DNA from: Anaerotignum sp.
GTDB lineage: Bacteria; Bacillota; Clostridia; Lachnospirales; Anaerotignaceae
Length of the DNA stretch: 64,000 nucleotides
NCBI GenBank assembly: GCA_020024455.1
Contig: JAHHTU010000002.1
Span: forward strand, 62,001 to 126,000
Reading direction: 5' to 3'
The notes beneath the pieces were generated by a model. It saw only the letters and a list, made by a program, of their open reading frames with translations. It did no database searches and was not told the origin of the DNA. The position numbers were made by a program, and so were the translations under genes. Below, piece by piece: positions 6,284-15,497 of the stretch. The stretch's first letter is position 1; every line of letters starts with the position of its first letter.

Positions 6284-7633
6284 TCAAAACTTTTTTAAAA
6301 AATTTCCAAATTTTGTATACTGCCCCATCCAAGTCAAATCTACCGTACCCGTTGGGCCATTTCTTTGTTTTGCAATAATCAATTCTGCTTGATTTTTCTT
6401 TTCCGTATCGGGGAAATAATATTCATCACGATACAAAAACGCCACAACATCGGCATCTTGCTCGATTGCCCCTGACTCTCTCAAATCCGAAAGCATCGGG
6501 CGGTGGTCTGCACGTTGTTCGCAGGCACGGCTCAACTGTGACAATGCAATCACAGGGGCTTCCATTTCTCTTGCAATGGCTTTCAAAGAACGGGAAATTT
6601 CTGAAATCTCCTGCTGACGGGAGTCTGTTCTGCCATTGCCGTTCATCAACTGCAAATAGTCAATGACAATCAAACCCAGACCTTTTTCCACTTTCAAACG
6701 CCGACATTTGGAACGCACTTCCATCGGTGTCACCCCGGGGGTATCATCAATATAAATCGGTGCTTGTGACAAAGGCCCCATTGCTTGGATTAAGTCTGTC
6801 CAATCGCTATCGGTCAATTCACCGGTACGCAACCGCTGAGCGTCCAACATTGCCTCTGAGCACAACATTCTGTTTACCAGTTGTTCCCTGCTCATTTCCA
6901 GCGAAAACACAGCCGTTGGCACATTGCTGCGGATTGCCGCATTTTGAATGATATTCAATGCAAATGCTGTTTTTCCCATAGAGGGACGAGCTGCCAACAA
7001 TATCAAATCTGATTTTTGCAGACCTGCCGTTTTGTGGTCAAAATCCACAAACCCTGTCGGTACACCGGTTAATTTCCCTTTGGAGTGGTAAATATCTTCT
7101 ATTTTTTCAATGGAATCCACCGCAATATCCCGAATATGATGGAATTGGTCAGAATGCCGGTTTTGCATAATATCGAATATGCTTTTTTCCGCCGTATCCA
7201 TAATGGTATTGATATCCACTTTCCCCTCATAACTCATTTGGGAAATATTTCCTGCGGTTTGAATGAGGCGACGCAAAACCGCTTTTTCTTCCACAATCGC
7301 CGCATAATGTCGCATATTGACAGAACTGCCTGCCGCCGTAGAAATGCTTGCCAAAAAAGAAATCCCGCCGATTTGTTCAAAGACTTGTTTTTCTTCCAGC
7401 TTATTTTTCACCGTAATCATATCAATGGGTACACCACTATGATATAATTCTGCGGCTGCCTCAAACACCTGTCTGTGGTCGGGACGGTAGAAGTCTGCCC
7501 CCTGCAACATTTCCAGTGCCAAAGAGGCAGCCTCTCTGTCCAAAAACATAGCACCCAGCACTGCCAATTCTGCGGCATCATCATGAGGCGGCACATTTTG
7601 AAATGTTTGTGCAGGTATATTCTGTTGTTCCAT
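6284..7633 (-). CDS. dnaB: Replicative DNA helicase DnaB
   Basis: A 449-residue hexameric replicative helicase. The N-terminal helical domain (residues about 15-120, starting PPHDDAAELAVLGAMFLD) is followed by a linker and the RecA-like motor domain with Walker A ARPSMGKTA, SLEMSREQLVNRML, Walker B LGLIVIDYLQLM, and the DnaB-type motifs ALSQLSRACEQR and SDLRESGAIEQDADVV. It unwinds DNA at the fork and loads primase. Length is normal for the family. AGGGAGG precedes the ATG. It is 21 bp downstream of rplI, in the order gdpP-rplI-dnaB that is well known in Firmicutes (in Bacillus the gene is called dnaC). Confidence 0.97.
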   Translation of the reverse strand: MEQQNIPAQTFQNVPPHDDAAELAVLGAMFLDREAASLALEMLQGADFYRPDHRQVFEAAAELYHSGVPIDMITVKNKLEEKQVFEQIGGISFLASISTAAGSSVNMRHYAAIVEEKAVLRRLIQTAGNISQMSYEGKVDINTIMDTAEKSIFDIMQNRHSDQFHHIRDIAVDSIEKIEDIYHSKGKLTGVPTGFVDFDHKTAGLQKSDLILLAARPSMGKTAFALNIIQNAAIRSNVPTAVFSLEMSREQLVNRMLCSEAMLDAQRLRTGELTDSDWTDLIQAMGPLSQAPIYIDDTPGVTPMEVRSKCRRLKVEKGLGLIVIDYLQLMNGNGRTDSRQQEISEISRSLKAIAREMEAPVIALSQLSRACEQRADHRPMLSDLRESGAIEQDADVVAFLYRDEYYFPDTEKKNQAELIIAKQRNGPTGTVDLTWMGQYTKFGNFLKKF

Positions 7634-7654
7634 GTATGACCGCCTCCCTATTTG

Positions 7655-8101
7655 TTACGCTTCTACAATTTTGATGGTAACTTCCGCACTTACTTTTGGG
7701 TGCAATTTGATAACTGCGGTGCGTTCGCCCAACATTTTGATGGGGTCGCCAATGGAAACTTTTTTCTTATCCAATTCCATACCGGTTTGTTTGATGATTT
7801 CTTCTGCAACTTCTTTATTGGTAACAGAACCAAACAACTTGCCGTTTTCCCCTGTTTTCACACGAATGGTCACCACTTTATCATGCAGTACTTTTGCCAC
7901 TTCCTGTGCGTGTTCCAATTCTTCTTTTTTGCGTTTTGCTTCTGATTTTTGTTTCAATTCATAATCGTTCAAATTGGATTTGGTTGCTTCCACAGCCAAT
8001 TTTTTTGGCAATAAGAAGTTTCTTGCATATCCTTCGCTTGCGTTTACCAATTCCCCTTTTTTGCCAACACTTTTTACATCTTCCAGTAATATCAGTTTCA
8101 T
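7655..8101 (-). CDS. rplI: 50S ribosomal protein L9
   Basis: A 148-residue protein with the two-domain L9 layout. The N-terminal rRNA-binding domain MKLILLEDVKSVGKKGELVN contains GYARNFLLPKKLAVEAT, a long charged connecting helix rich in Lys and Glu follows (about 42-75), and the C-terminal domain is near 80-148 with GKLFGSVTNKEVAEEI. Length is normal. Its start is 2 bp after the gdpP stop, so the two are translationally close, and dnaB follows 21 bp downstream. Confidence 0.97.
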   Translation of the reverse strand: MKLILLEDVKSVGKKGELVNASEGYARNFLLPKKLAVEATKSNLNDYELKQKSEAKRKKEELEHAQEVAKVLHDKVVTIRVKTGENGKLFGSVTNKEVAEEIIKQTGMELDKKKVSIGDPIKMLGERTAVIKLHPKVSAEVTIKIVEA

Positions 8102-8103
8102 AA

Positions 8104-10089
8104 TTATGCTTCCTCCTCCAAATATTCTACAATGGCATTGCGTATTTTTTCTTTTGCCTCATCCATGCTGCAACCCACAAGCTGTGCGCCGGAAACCGTC
8201 AAATGACCGCCCCCGCCCAATTTTTCCATCACTCTTTGCACATTGATTTCGCCAAAGCTTCTTGCACTGACATAAATGGTATCTTCCACTTTACAGCACA
8301 CAAAAGATGCCTGTATCCCTGTGACATTCATCAAATCATCTGCCGCCTGTGCAGTCACCAATGTGGAATTTTCCACATCAGACGGGCAAACGGAAATGGC
8401 AATATGTTCACGGAACAGTTCTGCATCACGCACTGCCGTTGCTTTTGCTTTGTAAGCGTCCATATCATTTTGGAATAACAATCTGACACGAATGCTGTCT
8501 GCACCGTTTCTACGCAAGAATGCCGCCGACTCAAATGTCATTGCCCCTGTTTTCACACAGAAATTTTTGGTGTCTACGGTAATCCCTGCCAACAGTGCAT
8601 CTGCTTCCACATGGTTCAGTTTCATTTTTTTGTCCATATGCTGTATCATTTCCGTAACCAATTCCGACGTGGACGAGGCATATGGTTCATGATACATCAA
8701 CACCGCTTGGTCGATATAATCTGTACTTTTTCTATGATGGTCAAACACCACAATTTTCTTTGCCGCCATCAGCACTTGTGGACTGTCCACGATGGTTTCT
8801 CTATGCGTATCCACAATGACCACCAATGTTTTGTCACTCATCATACGCATGGCATCTGCCCCATTGACAATCACACCGACAAATTTACCGCTTTCGTCCA
8901 TTCTTTGGCAAAGTCGTTCCACACCTTTGCTCATTTTATCCATAACAATGTTACATTTTTTGTCAATACTTTTTGCCATCGCATAAATACCGATACAAGA
9001 ACCCAAACTATCCAAATCCGCCTGTCTGTGTCCCATCACCAGTATATCGGTGGCATCTGTCATCAATTCCATCAAAGCGTCTGCCTTTACTCTGGCACGG
9101 ATACGGGCATTTCTTTGTATTTCCCCGCTTTTGCCGCCATAAAAGAGATATTTTTCTCCATCTTTAATCAGCACTTGGTCACCACCACGCCCCAAAGCCA
9201 AATCTATGGCAGTTTTTGCATTCTGCATGGCTTCTGACAAAGACGAGCCGGCTACCCCAATCCCAATACTAAATGTAACAGGAATATGTTCCCCGACAGA
9301 AATTTCTTTGATTTCTTGGAATGGTTCAAATTTCTTTTCTTTGCACTTTTCCAAATTTCCTTTGGAAAGCAGAAAAATATAACGGTCTTTTTCCAATTTT
9401 TTGACAAAACCATTGTAATTGACCGCAAGTTGATGCAGTTTTCTGTCAATCAGTGCAGACAATATGGGCAAACGGTTTTCGTCAATACTATCCAGCACAT
9501 CATCGTAATTGTCCAACAATATCATACCGACAACGGTTTCATCTTCTTGCAGTTTTTGTTTGAGCTGATGTTTTTCCGTATCGTCTGACATGACCAATGT
9601 CAATACCGTACCCACCGCACCGCTTTTATCCATCACATCACAATGGTCTAATGCCGCTTGATAATATCGTTCTCCCACACCAATGGTCTGCACTTCGCCG
9701 CCACCGCTTGTTTTCAAAAGTATATCAATCATTTCCTTTGCATCTTCGGGTTGTGGGAATATTTCAGCAAAATGCTGATTTGACATCATCAATTTTCCAC
9801 GAATATCCAACACTGCATACGGTAAGGGCAAATTTTGCGGAATGGAAAAATTTTCCCGTAATACTGCGGTATCCAAAAATCGGTTTTGGTCTTGTGTCGG
9901 CTGTGGACGTTCCCCAAACAAATCTTTCAAAAAAGGTTGCAGCCCTACACTGACAATCACACCTACCAATGCACCTACACCTACACGCACATCAACAATC
10001 AAGCACACCACAACCAATACGACACACGCTGCAATACTCCAAATCTTTCCATTGCCTGCCTTTGTATCTTTTTCTTGTTTTTGGTTCAT
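8104..10089 (-). CDS. gdpP: GdpP, membrane cyclic-di-AMP phosphodiesterase
   Basis: A 661-residue GdpP/YybT-type enzyme that degrades cyclic di-AMP. It has two membrane segments at about 16-50, a PAS-like domain (about 85-170) and a degenerate GGDEF domain (about 185-320, with EKDRYIFLLSKG in place of an active site). The DHH phosphoesterase domain carries GHRQADLD at 353-360, DTH at 427-429 and DHH at 450-452. The DHHA1 domain ends with GGGGHLTVSGAQ. These are the metal ligands and substrate loop expected of an active enzyme. It sits between a MazG-like gene and rplI. Cyclic di-AMP normally restrains potassium uptake through KtrA-type proteins, and ktrAB lie about 10 kb away in this window. 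Confidence 0.95.
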   Translation of the reverse strand: MNQKQEKDTKAGNGKIWSIAACVVLVVVCLIVDVRVGVGALVGVIVSVGLQPFLKDLFGERPQPTQDQNRFLDTAVLRENFSIPQNLPLPYAVLDIRGKLMMSNQHFAEIFPQPEDAKEMIDILLKTSGGGEVQTIGVGERYYQAALDHCDVMDKSGAVGTVLTLVMSDDTEKHQLKQKLQEDETVVGMILLDNYDDVLDSIDENRLPILSALIDRKLHQLAVNYNGFVKKLEKDRYIFLLSKGNLEKCKEKKFEPFQEIKEISVGEHIPVTFSIGIGVAGSSLSEAMQNAKTAIDLALGRGGDQVLIKDGEKYLFYGGKSGEIQRNARIRARVKADALMELMTDATDILVMGHRQADLDSLGSCIGIYAMAKSIDKKCNIVMDKMSKGVERLCQRMDESGKFVGVIVNGADAMRMMSDKTLVVIVDTHRETIVDSPQVLMAAKKIVVFDHHRKSTDYIDQAVLMYHEPYASSTSELVTEMIQHMDKKMKLNHVEADALLAGITVDTKNFCVKTGAMTFESAAFLRRNGADSIRVRLLFQNDMDAYKAKATAVRDAELFREHIAISVCPSDVENSTLVTAQAADDLMNVTGIQASFVCCKVEDTIYVSARSFGEINVQRVMEKLGGGGHLTVSGAQLVGCSMDEAKEKIRNAIVEYLEEEA

Positions 10090-10092
10090 AAT

Positions 10093-10416
10093 TCAGCCTC
10101 CATTGACTGTTCCGTCGTTTTCCATCGCATACAAAATATGCAATAAATCTTCTTTCCAAAGTGTATTTTCTGTTTTGAGCAATGTTGCTCTGATTGCGGA
10201 TATCGCTTTTCTGTCCAGCAGTTCTTTGGAAATGCCTAACCGTTTCGCCATCAAAAACAATGCAATCTCCATATCAGCCAATATTTCCGCTTGCTCCGAT
10301 TTTGATACATTTTGATGCATACCTGTAAAAAAATCGGAAAGCAACGCCAACATCTGACATTGTAATTGTTCTGTCATGCGAATATTTGTTGCCACATCGA
10401 ATGTATGCTCCGACAT
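10093..10416 (-). CDS. MazG-like family protein (tentative)
   Basis: A 107-residue, probably all-helical soluble protein directly upstream of gdpP (3 bp gap). Its ILADMEIALFLMAKRLGISK segment with Glu/Asp residues resembles the metal-binding helices of small MazG-like proteins, which commonly occupy this position ahead of gdpP in Clostridia. A full set of catalytic acidic residues is not obvious, so nucleotide pyrophosphatase activity is uncertain. The ATG at 10416 is set by AAAAAAGGAGGCG 6-8 nt upstream; a longer frame from 10518 starts inside the thiI terminator region. It would be the first gene of the gdpP-rplI-dnaB unit. Confidence 0.5.
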   Translation of the reverse strand: MSEHTFDVATNIRMTEQLQCQMLALLSDFFTGMHQNVSKSEQAEILADMEIALFLMAKRLGISKELLDRKAISAIRATLLKTENTLWKEDLLHILYAMENDGTVNGG

Positions 10417-10504
10417 GGTATCGCCTCCTTTTTTGTTCAATGCATATTGCGATGATATAGTATAGCATAAAACATCTGATTTCTCAACTGTTTTGTCATG
10501 CAAC

Positions 10505-10533
10505 AAAAAACCCTGCAAATTTCTTGCAAGGCT
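10505..10533 (-). terminator. Terminator after thiI
   Basis: On the minus strand AGCCTTGCAA, a GAAA-like loop and TTTGCAGGGTT form a 10-bp stem with G-U pairs, followed by a run of T. It separates thiI (stop at 10556) from the MazG-like/gdpP unit. Confidence 0.75.
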
Positions 10534-10555
10534 TTGTTGTCAGAATATGCTGTTT

Positions 10556-11731
10556 TTACAGTTCAATCACTTCTGCTTTTTCCACTGCATCGGCAATGTG
10601 TTGGTCTAAATCCGTCAATTTTTTCTCGATACGTTCAATCACGTGCAGACGAGGCTTGATTTGCGGGTGTTTTGCCACAAATATGGTGCAACAATCTTCA
10701 TAAGGACGAATGGAAATATCGTATGTCCCGATTTTTGTACCAATGTCAATGATTTCCTGTTTGTCCATACCTGCCAAAGGACGCAATACAGGCATATTAC
10801 AAACGGCATTGATGGCATAAATGCCCTGCATGGTCTGGCTTGCCACCTGTCCCACACTTTCACCTGTAATCAAGCTCCATGCACCGTCCTTGACAGCAAT
10901 CTGTTCTGCGGCACGCATCATGGCACGTTTCAAATGAATGGTCAATTTATCATGCGGTACATTTTCCAACAAATACAACTGCAAATCTGTAAATGGCACA
11001 ACATACAATTTGAAAGAGCCTGTAAAATCCGCAATCCGTTTTGCCAAATCAATGACTTTCTGTTTTGCCCATTCGCTGGTGTATGGAGGACTATGGAAAT
11101 ACACACCTTCCACTTCCACACCACGTTTTGCCATCATCCAAGTTGCCACAGGACTATCAATCCCGCCGGAGAGCAAAGAAACTCCTTTTCCGGAACTGCC
11201 GTATGGCAAACCGCCATATGTTTTGATGACTTTGGAATACAGATAAATGCGGTTTCTGACTTCCACATACAATACCACATCAGGTGTTTTGACATTGACT
11301 TTCATGTTTGGCATATTATCCAAAATATATTCGCCCACATCTTCGCAAATCTGCTGAGAACGTGCCTCAAAACCTTTGTTGGAACGTCTTGCATTGACTT
11401 TGAATGTCATGGGCTTGTCGCCATACATTTCCTGCATATGTGCCAAAGCATCTTTTTTCAATGTTTCCAATGACATTTCGTCCAATTTCAAACCGGGGCA
11501 AAGTCCCACCAAACCAAATATCGGTTCTACTCTTGGAATGACCGTATCATAATCCATTTCTCCGCCACGGTCCTCCACAATCAAACGTCCCGGTTCTCTT
11601 ACCACATAATAATGCCCCACAGGGTCTAAATTTCTTCTGATTGCCAATATCAAACGGTTGATAAAAATATATTGATTATCCCCACGCATGGCAACTTCGC
11701 CAAATTTGACAAGCAATACCTTTTCTGCCAT
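10556..11731 (-). CDS. thiI: ThiI, tRNA 4-thiouridine synthetase
   Basis: A 391-residue ThiI. The N-terminal ferredoxin-like and THUMP region (about 1-165, FKVNARRSNKGF) binds tRNA. The PP-loop AANH domain has the SGGIDSPVA motif near 185 and binds ATP. There is no C-terminal rhodanese domain, as in most Firmicutes. The enzyme makes 4-thiouridine at tRNA position 8, and in some bacteria also supplies sulfur for thiazole. It follows a cysteine desulfurase gene by 17 bp, matching the NifZ-ThiI pairing of Bacillus in which a dedicated desulfurase feeds ThiI. The ATG at 11731 has AGAAAGGAG upstream; a longer frame to 11809 overlaps the desulfurase gene. Confidence 0.95.
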   Translation of the reverse strand: MAEKVLLVKFGEVAMRGDNQYIFINRLILAIRRNLDPVGHYYVVREPGRLIVEDRGGEMDYDTVIPRVEPIFGLVGLCPGLKLDEMSLETLKKDALAHMQEMYGDKPMTFKVNARRSNKGFEARSQQICEDVGEYILDNMPNMKVNVKTPDVVLYVEVRNRIYLYSKVIKTYGGLPYGSSGKGVSLLSGGIDSPVATWMMAKRGVEVEGVYFHSPPYTSEWAKQKVIDLAKRIADFTGSFKLYVVPFTDLQLYLLENVPHDKLTIHLKRAMMRAAEQIAVKDGAWSLITGESVGQVASQTMQGIYAINAVCNMPVLRPLAGMDKQEIIDIGTKIGTYDISIRPYEDCCTIFVAKHPQIKPRLHVIERIEKKLTDLDQHIADAVEKAEVIEL

Positions 11732-11748
11732 ACTGTTTCTCCTTTCTG

Positions 11749-12903
11749 TTATCTTGGTCTGTTCATTCTGCGTAAAAACGGCACAGTTTCTTTCAATACC
11801 TGCAAACATTCTTTTGCTTCTTCCACCGTATTGTAACGACAGAAACTAAAACGGACTGCACCTTCGATTTCCTCAAACGGCAACCCCATCGCCGTCAAAA
11901 CAGGACTGCCAATTTTCTTTCTGCTGTCACAGGCAGAACCCGCAGAAACAAAAATGCCTTTGCTTTCCAAACTGTGTAACAATACTTCGCTACGCACACC
12001 TTTGAATGTCACATTCAATACATAAGGACTTGCCTGTTCCAAATCGTCACCGTTTAACTGTGTGTCAGGCATTTCCAAAATACCGTCCAGCAATGTTTTT
12101 TTGACTTCTTGGATATGTGCAAGATTTTGTTGCATACCGGAAAAAGCAATTTCTGCCGCAACACCCAACGCCGCAACACCTGCACCGTTTTCTGTGCCTG
12201 CACGCTGTCCCTTTTGTTGTCCGCCACCCAAAAGCAAGGGGCGTACTTTCAGACCTTTTCGCATATACAACATTCCCACGCCTTTTGGCCCATGGATTTT
12301 GTGTCCGCTCATGGTGAGCAAATCCACTTTCATTTTCTGCACATCAATGGGGTATTTCCCAAATGCCTGTACGGCATCTATATGAAACAATGTGTTTGGA
12401 TTCTTTTGTTTCACCAGTTTCCCAATGGCTTCGGCATCTTGTATCGTACCTGTCTCATTGTTTACCAATATCACACTGACCAGTATGGTATCGGGACGAA
12501 TGGCTTGTTCCAATTCTTCCAAAGAAATATAGCCTTTTTCGTCCACAGAAAGCCATGTCACATCATATCCTTTTTCCTGCAATGCTTTCATGGGATTGGT
12601 GACCGCAGGGTGTTCTATTTTTGTGGTAATCAAGTGTTTGCCTGCTCTGGCATACCCTTCTGCCGTACCATAAATTGCCCAGTTGTCGCCTTCCGTACCA
12701 CCACTGGTGAAAAAGATTTCTTCTTCTTTGGCACGAATGCCATTTGCCAATATATTTGCCGCTTTACGGATTTCTTTTTCCACTTCCAGCCCCATCACAC
12801 TCACAGATGCGGGATTGCCGAAGTTTTCGCAAAGCATATATGTCATTTTTTCCGCCACTTCCGGTAATGCTCTTGTGGTTGCCGCATTATCAAAATAAAT
12901 CAT
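11749..12903 (-). CDS. Cysteine desulfurase (NifS/IscS-like), ThiI partner
   Basis: A 384-residue PLP-dependent class V aminotransferase-fold enzyme that removes sulfur from cysteine as an enzyme persulfide. It starts with MIYFDNAATT, has the PLP lysine in SGHKIHGPKGVG, and carries the catalytic cysteine loop SAGSACDSRKK. It is encoded immediately before thiI, so its most likely role is the NifZ-like sulfur donor for tRNA thiolation rather than a general iron-sulfur cluster donor; no iscU or sufU lies nearby. The ATG at 12903 follows AAAGGAGG; the frame extends to 12945 into rsmE without a better start. Confidence 0.9.
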   Translation of the reverse strand: MIYFDNAATTRALPEVAEKMTYMLCENFGNPASVSVMGLEVEKEIRKAANILANGIRAKEEEIFFTSGGTEGDNWAIYGTAEGYARAGKHLITTKIEHPAVTNPMKALQEKGYDVTWLSVDEKGYISLEELEQAIRPDTILVSVILVNNETGTIQDAEAIGKLVKQKNPNTLFHIDAVQAFGKYPIDVQKMKVDLLTMSGHKIHGPKGVGMLYMRKGLKVRPLLLGGGQQKGQRAGTENGAGVAALGVAAEIAFSGMQQNLAHIQEVKKTLLDGILEMPDTQLNGDDLEQASPYVLNVTFKGVRSEVLLHSLESKGIFVSAGSACDSRKKIGSPVLTAMGLPFEEIEGAVRFSFCRYNTVEEAKECLQVLKETVPFLRRMNRPR

Positions 12904-12916
12904 CACACTACCTCCT

Positions 12917-13642
12917 TTAACCCAATTCATACAACAACAATGCAACCGTTGTCATGCCTGCTGTTTCTGTACGCAAAATCCGTTTGCCCAATGTCACAGG
13001 CAATACGCCTTGTTGTTGTGCCTGTTGTATTTCTGCTTCCGAAAAGCCGCCTTCCGGCCCAATGAACACGCCCACTTGTGTACCGGAAAAATCATGCACA
13101 AACCGACGAATCCCCCGTTCGGTTTCTTTTTCATAAGGAATGATAGCACCATCAAGTGTGCTTGCCTGTGCAACCGCCTCTGCAAATGTCAGCACTTTTT
13201 CACCGATTTGGGGAATGATGCCACGTCCGCTTTGTTTTGCCGCTGCCTCTGCGATTTTCTGCCAACGTTCTATTTTTTTTGCCTCTTTTTTATCCAATTT
13301 CACAATGGCACGTTCTGTGGAAACAGGCACAATTTTTTCAATACCCAATTCCACACATTTTTGAATAATCCATTCCATTTTATCGCCCTTGGGCAAGCCT
13401 TGATACAATGTGATTTTTGTTTGCGGCTCTACATCGGAAACTGCTTTTGATACCACTTCCGTCACCACACCATCGGCAAATGCCGTAATACGGCACACAT
13501 AATCCATACCCAAACCATCGCATACTGTCAGCATATCCCCCTCTTTTGCACGCAATACGGTTTTGATGTGTTTTGCGTCCTCACCGGTCAATATGATTTG
13601 ATTTTCTTTGATTTGTTGGGGTGTTACAAAAAATTTCGGCAT
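12917..13642 (-). CDS. rsmE: RsmE, 16S rRNA m3U1498 methyltransferase
   Basis: A 241-residue SPOUT-family methyltransferase. The N-terminal PUA-like domain begins MPKFFVTPQQI, with EDAKHIKTVLRAKEGD. The C-terminal knotted domain has VPVSTERAIVK, KIAEAAAKQSGRG, the SAM-binding FIGPEGGFSEAE and the knot motif LGKRILRTETAG. It methylates U1498 of 16S rRNA in the decoding region. It lies 3 bp after prmA and 13 bp before the desulfurase gene, in a tightly packed minus-strand run. prmA-rsmE adjacency is a standard Firmicute arrangement. Confidence 0.95.
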   Translation of the reverse strand: MPKFFVTPQQIKENQIILTGEDAKHIKTVLRAKEGDMLTVCDGLGMDYVCRITAFADGVVTEVVSKAVSDVEPQTKITLYQGLPKGDKMEWIIQKCVELGIEKIVPVSTERAIVKLDKKEAKKIERWQKIAEAAAKQSGRGIIPQIGEKVLTFAEAVAQASTLDGAIIPYEKETERGIRRFVHDFSGTQVGVFIGPEGGFSEAEIQQAQQQGVLPVTLGKRILRTETAGMTTVALLLYELG

Positions 13643-13645
13643 TTC

Positions 13646-14623
13646 TTATCCCTCATATCTTGCTGCGATTGCCACCCAGCTTGTTTTTTCTTTGATTTGC
13701 AATACGGTAAATCCTGTTTCTTCCAAGGCGTGCAGAACATCTTCTTTACGTTCTGTAATGATACCACTGCAAAGGAAGATACCGCCGTCTTTGATGTAAT
13801 CGGGCACTTGTTTTGTCAATGCAATGATGACATCGGCAACAATATTTGCCACAACCAAATCGTATTGTTTGCCACTGTATGCCTGTTGTAATATTTCGTC
13901 CTCTAAAATATTGCCTGCTCTGACATGATATGTTTCACGGGGAATATCATTTCTGTCGCTGTTTTCATAGGCAATCTGTATGGCATTGGGGTCAATATCC
14001 ACCGCATCTGCCTCTTTTGCCTCCAACAACAAAGATGCAATGGATAAAATCCCACTGCCACAACCGATATCCAGCACCATATCGTCTTTTTTGACATAAC
14101 TTTCTATCAATTCCATGCAAAGTTGTGTGGTTTCGTGTGTACCTGTCCCAAAAATATGACCGGGGTCAATTTTCAACACAATTTTATCTGTTTGTGCAGG
14201 CAATTCCTCCCAAGAAGGTTTAATCATGATTTTTTCGCCCACAGGGAAAGGCTTAAAATATTTTTTCCAGTTATTTGCCCAATCTTCTTCTGCCACATTT
14301 TTCAGTGTCAATGCCAAAGAACCCAAGTCCAACTCTTTTTCTGTTTCTTTGACTGCCTGCAAAGCCCCTTTGATTTGAGAAAGCTGTTCTCTGCCATACA
14401 AATTATCTCTCAAAAAGAATGTAATCCCTGTGATTTGTTCCTGTTTTTCTTCCACCAATTCGTCTGCCACATAATCCCAATCTCTGTTGGGGTTTTCCAA
14501 AAACTCCGTAAAATCATCTGCATCATGTATCATCAACCCTGTCAGCCCGCATTGATACAACACGCCTTCCACAGGTTCCAAACCGATTTGGGAAGTTTCC
14601 ACAAACACTTCTAACCATTCCAT
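13646..14623 (-). CDS. prmA: PrmA, ribosomal protein L11 methyltransferase
   Basis: A 325-residue class I SAM methyltransferase that trimethylates ribosomal protein L11. The N-terminal substrate-recognition domain (MEWLEVFVETSQIGLEPVEG) is followed by the catalytic domain with DPGHIFGTGTHETTQLCME, the SAM-binding DMVLDIGCGSGILSIA and the NIVADVI motif. The start at 14623 is set by AAGGAGGCGG a few bases upstream; a longer frame to 14656 includes that ribosome site and is rejected. It is the likely first gene of a prmA-rsmE-desulfurase-thiI unit. Confidence 0.95.
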   Translation of the reverse strand: MEWLEVFVETSQIGLEPVEGVLYQCGLTGLMIHDADDFTEFLENPNRDWDYVADELVEEKQEQITGITFFLRDNLYGREQLSQIKGALQAVKETEKELDLGSLALTLKNVAEEDWANNWKKYFKPFPVGEKIMIKPSWEELPAQTDKIVLKIDPGHIFGTGTHETTQLCMELIESYVKKDDMVLDIGCGSGILSIASLLLEAKEADAVDIDPNAIQIAYENSDRNDIPRETYHVRAGNILEDEILQQAYSGKQYDLVVANIVADVIIALTKQVPDYIKDGGIFLCSGIITERKEDVLHALEETGFTVLQIKEKTSWVAIAARYEG

Positions 14624-14681
14624 ACACTGCCGCCTCCTTTTTCTTTGTGCCACCATCTAAAAATTTCATAAACATTCAAAT

Positions 14682-14717
14682 AGAAGAATACTCTGAGTAT
14701 CAAAGTATTCTTCTACG
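14682..14717. terminator. Hairpin between the nucleotidyltransferase gene and prmA
   Basis: AGAAGAATACT (14683-14693) and AGTATTCTTCT (14705-14715) form an 11-bp perfect stem. The T tract is clear in the plus direction (ATTATTTTTTAT) and weak in the minus direction. It probably ends the upstream minus-strand gene, less efficiently than a standard terminator. Confidence 0.6.
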
Positions 14718-14718
14718 A

Positions 14719-15474
14719 TTATTTTTTATATGATGTTTCATCTGTTTCGTACAATCGGCAAACTTCCCGATAGCTTTCGGGTGTACCAATGTCATAACAT
14801 TCCCCTGCAAATTTATATGCATAGACATCTTTTCTGCGATACAACCATGCGGGGAAATTTCCCGGTGCATCTGGGTTATTGCCTGCGTCCAAATATTCTT
14901 TGAACAAAGGCACTGTTTCCTTTTGATACAAATATGTTGCAAACACAGCTGTATTGGATTTTGGATTTTTTGGTTTTTCTTCAATATCCAGCACTTTGTT
15001 GTTTTCGTCCAACAATGCAATCCCAAACTGTGGAAGCATGGATTGGTCTTGCCATTCTTTGACACAGACACAATCGTGGTTTTTTTCTCTATAAAATTTC
15101 ACATAATCCTGCAAAGAATAAGTAAAGAAATTATCCCCTGCAATAATCAGCAATTCATCATCAATCTGCATTTGTGCAATCACAAACCCAATATCCCCCA
15201 CAGCCCCTTTTTTGTTTTCGTCACTGGTTGTGCCATCGTCCAGCACAGTGATGGGGATTTGAGAGGGTGCTGTCTTTGCCCATTGTGTAAAATCATCGGC
15301 AAAACGGCTATTGGTTACCACATAAATGGCATCAATCTGTGCAATGGTGTTGAGCTGTTCCACAATATAATCAATAATGGGTTTTTTGTTAATGGGAAGC
15401 AACGCCTTTGGTGTATTTATGGTCAAAGGATACAGGCGGGTGGCATACCCTGCCGCCAATATAATTGCTTTCAT
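14719..15474 (-). CDS. Sugar-phosphate nucleotidyltransferase
   Basis: A 251-residue NTP_transferase-family protein. It opens with MKAIILAAGYATRLYPLT, the GxGTRL-like nucleotide-binding signature in which G-T is replaced by A-T. KPIIDYIVEQL, LIIAGDNFF (metal aspartate) and DIEEKPKNPKSN follow. Such enzymes join a nucleotide to a sugar-1-phosphate, as in glucose-1-phosphate thymidylyl- or uridylyltransferases. The substrate cannot be assigned because no sugar pathway genes are next to it; cytidylyl transfer to choline phosphate is a less likely alternative. It is 23 bp downstream of the pseudouridine synthase gene. Confidence 0.75.
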   Translation of the reverse strand: MKAIILAAGYATRLYPLTINTPKALLPINKKPIIDYIVEQLNTIAQIDAIYVVTNSRFADDFTQWAKTAPSQIPITVLDDGTTSDENKKGAVGDIGFVIAQMQIDDELLIIAGDNFFTYSLQDYVKFYREKNHDCVCVKEWQDQSMLPQFGIALLDENNKVLDIEEKPKNPKSNTAVFATYLYQKETVPLFKEYLDAGNNPDAPGNFPAWLYRRKDVYAYKFAGECYDIGTPESYREVCRLYETDETSYKK

Positions 15475-15497
15475 AAAAATATCACTCCTTCTTCTGT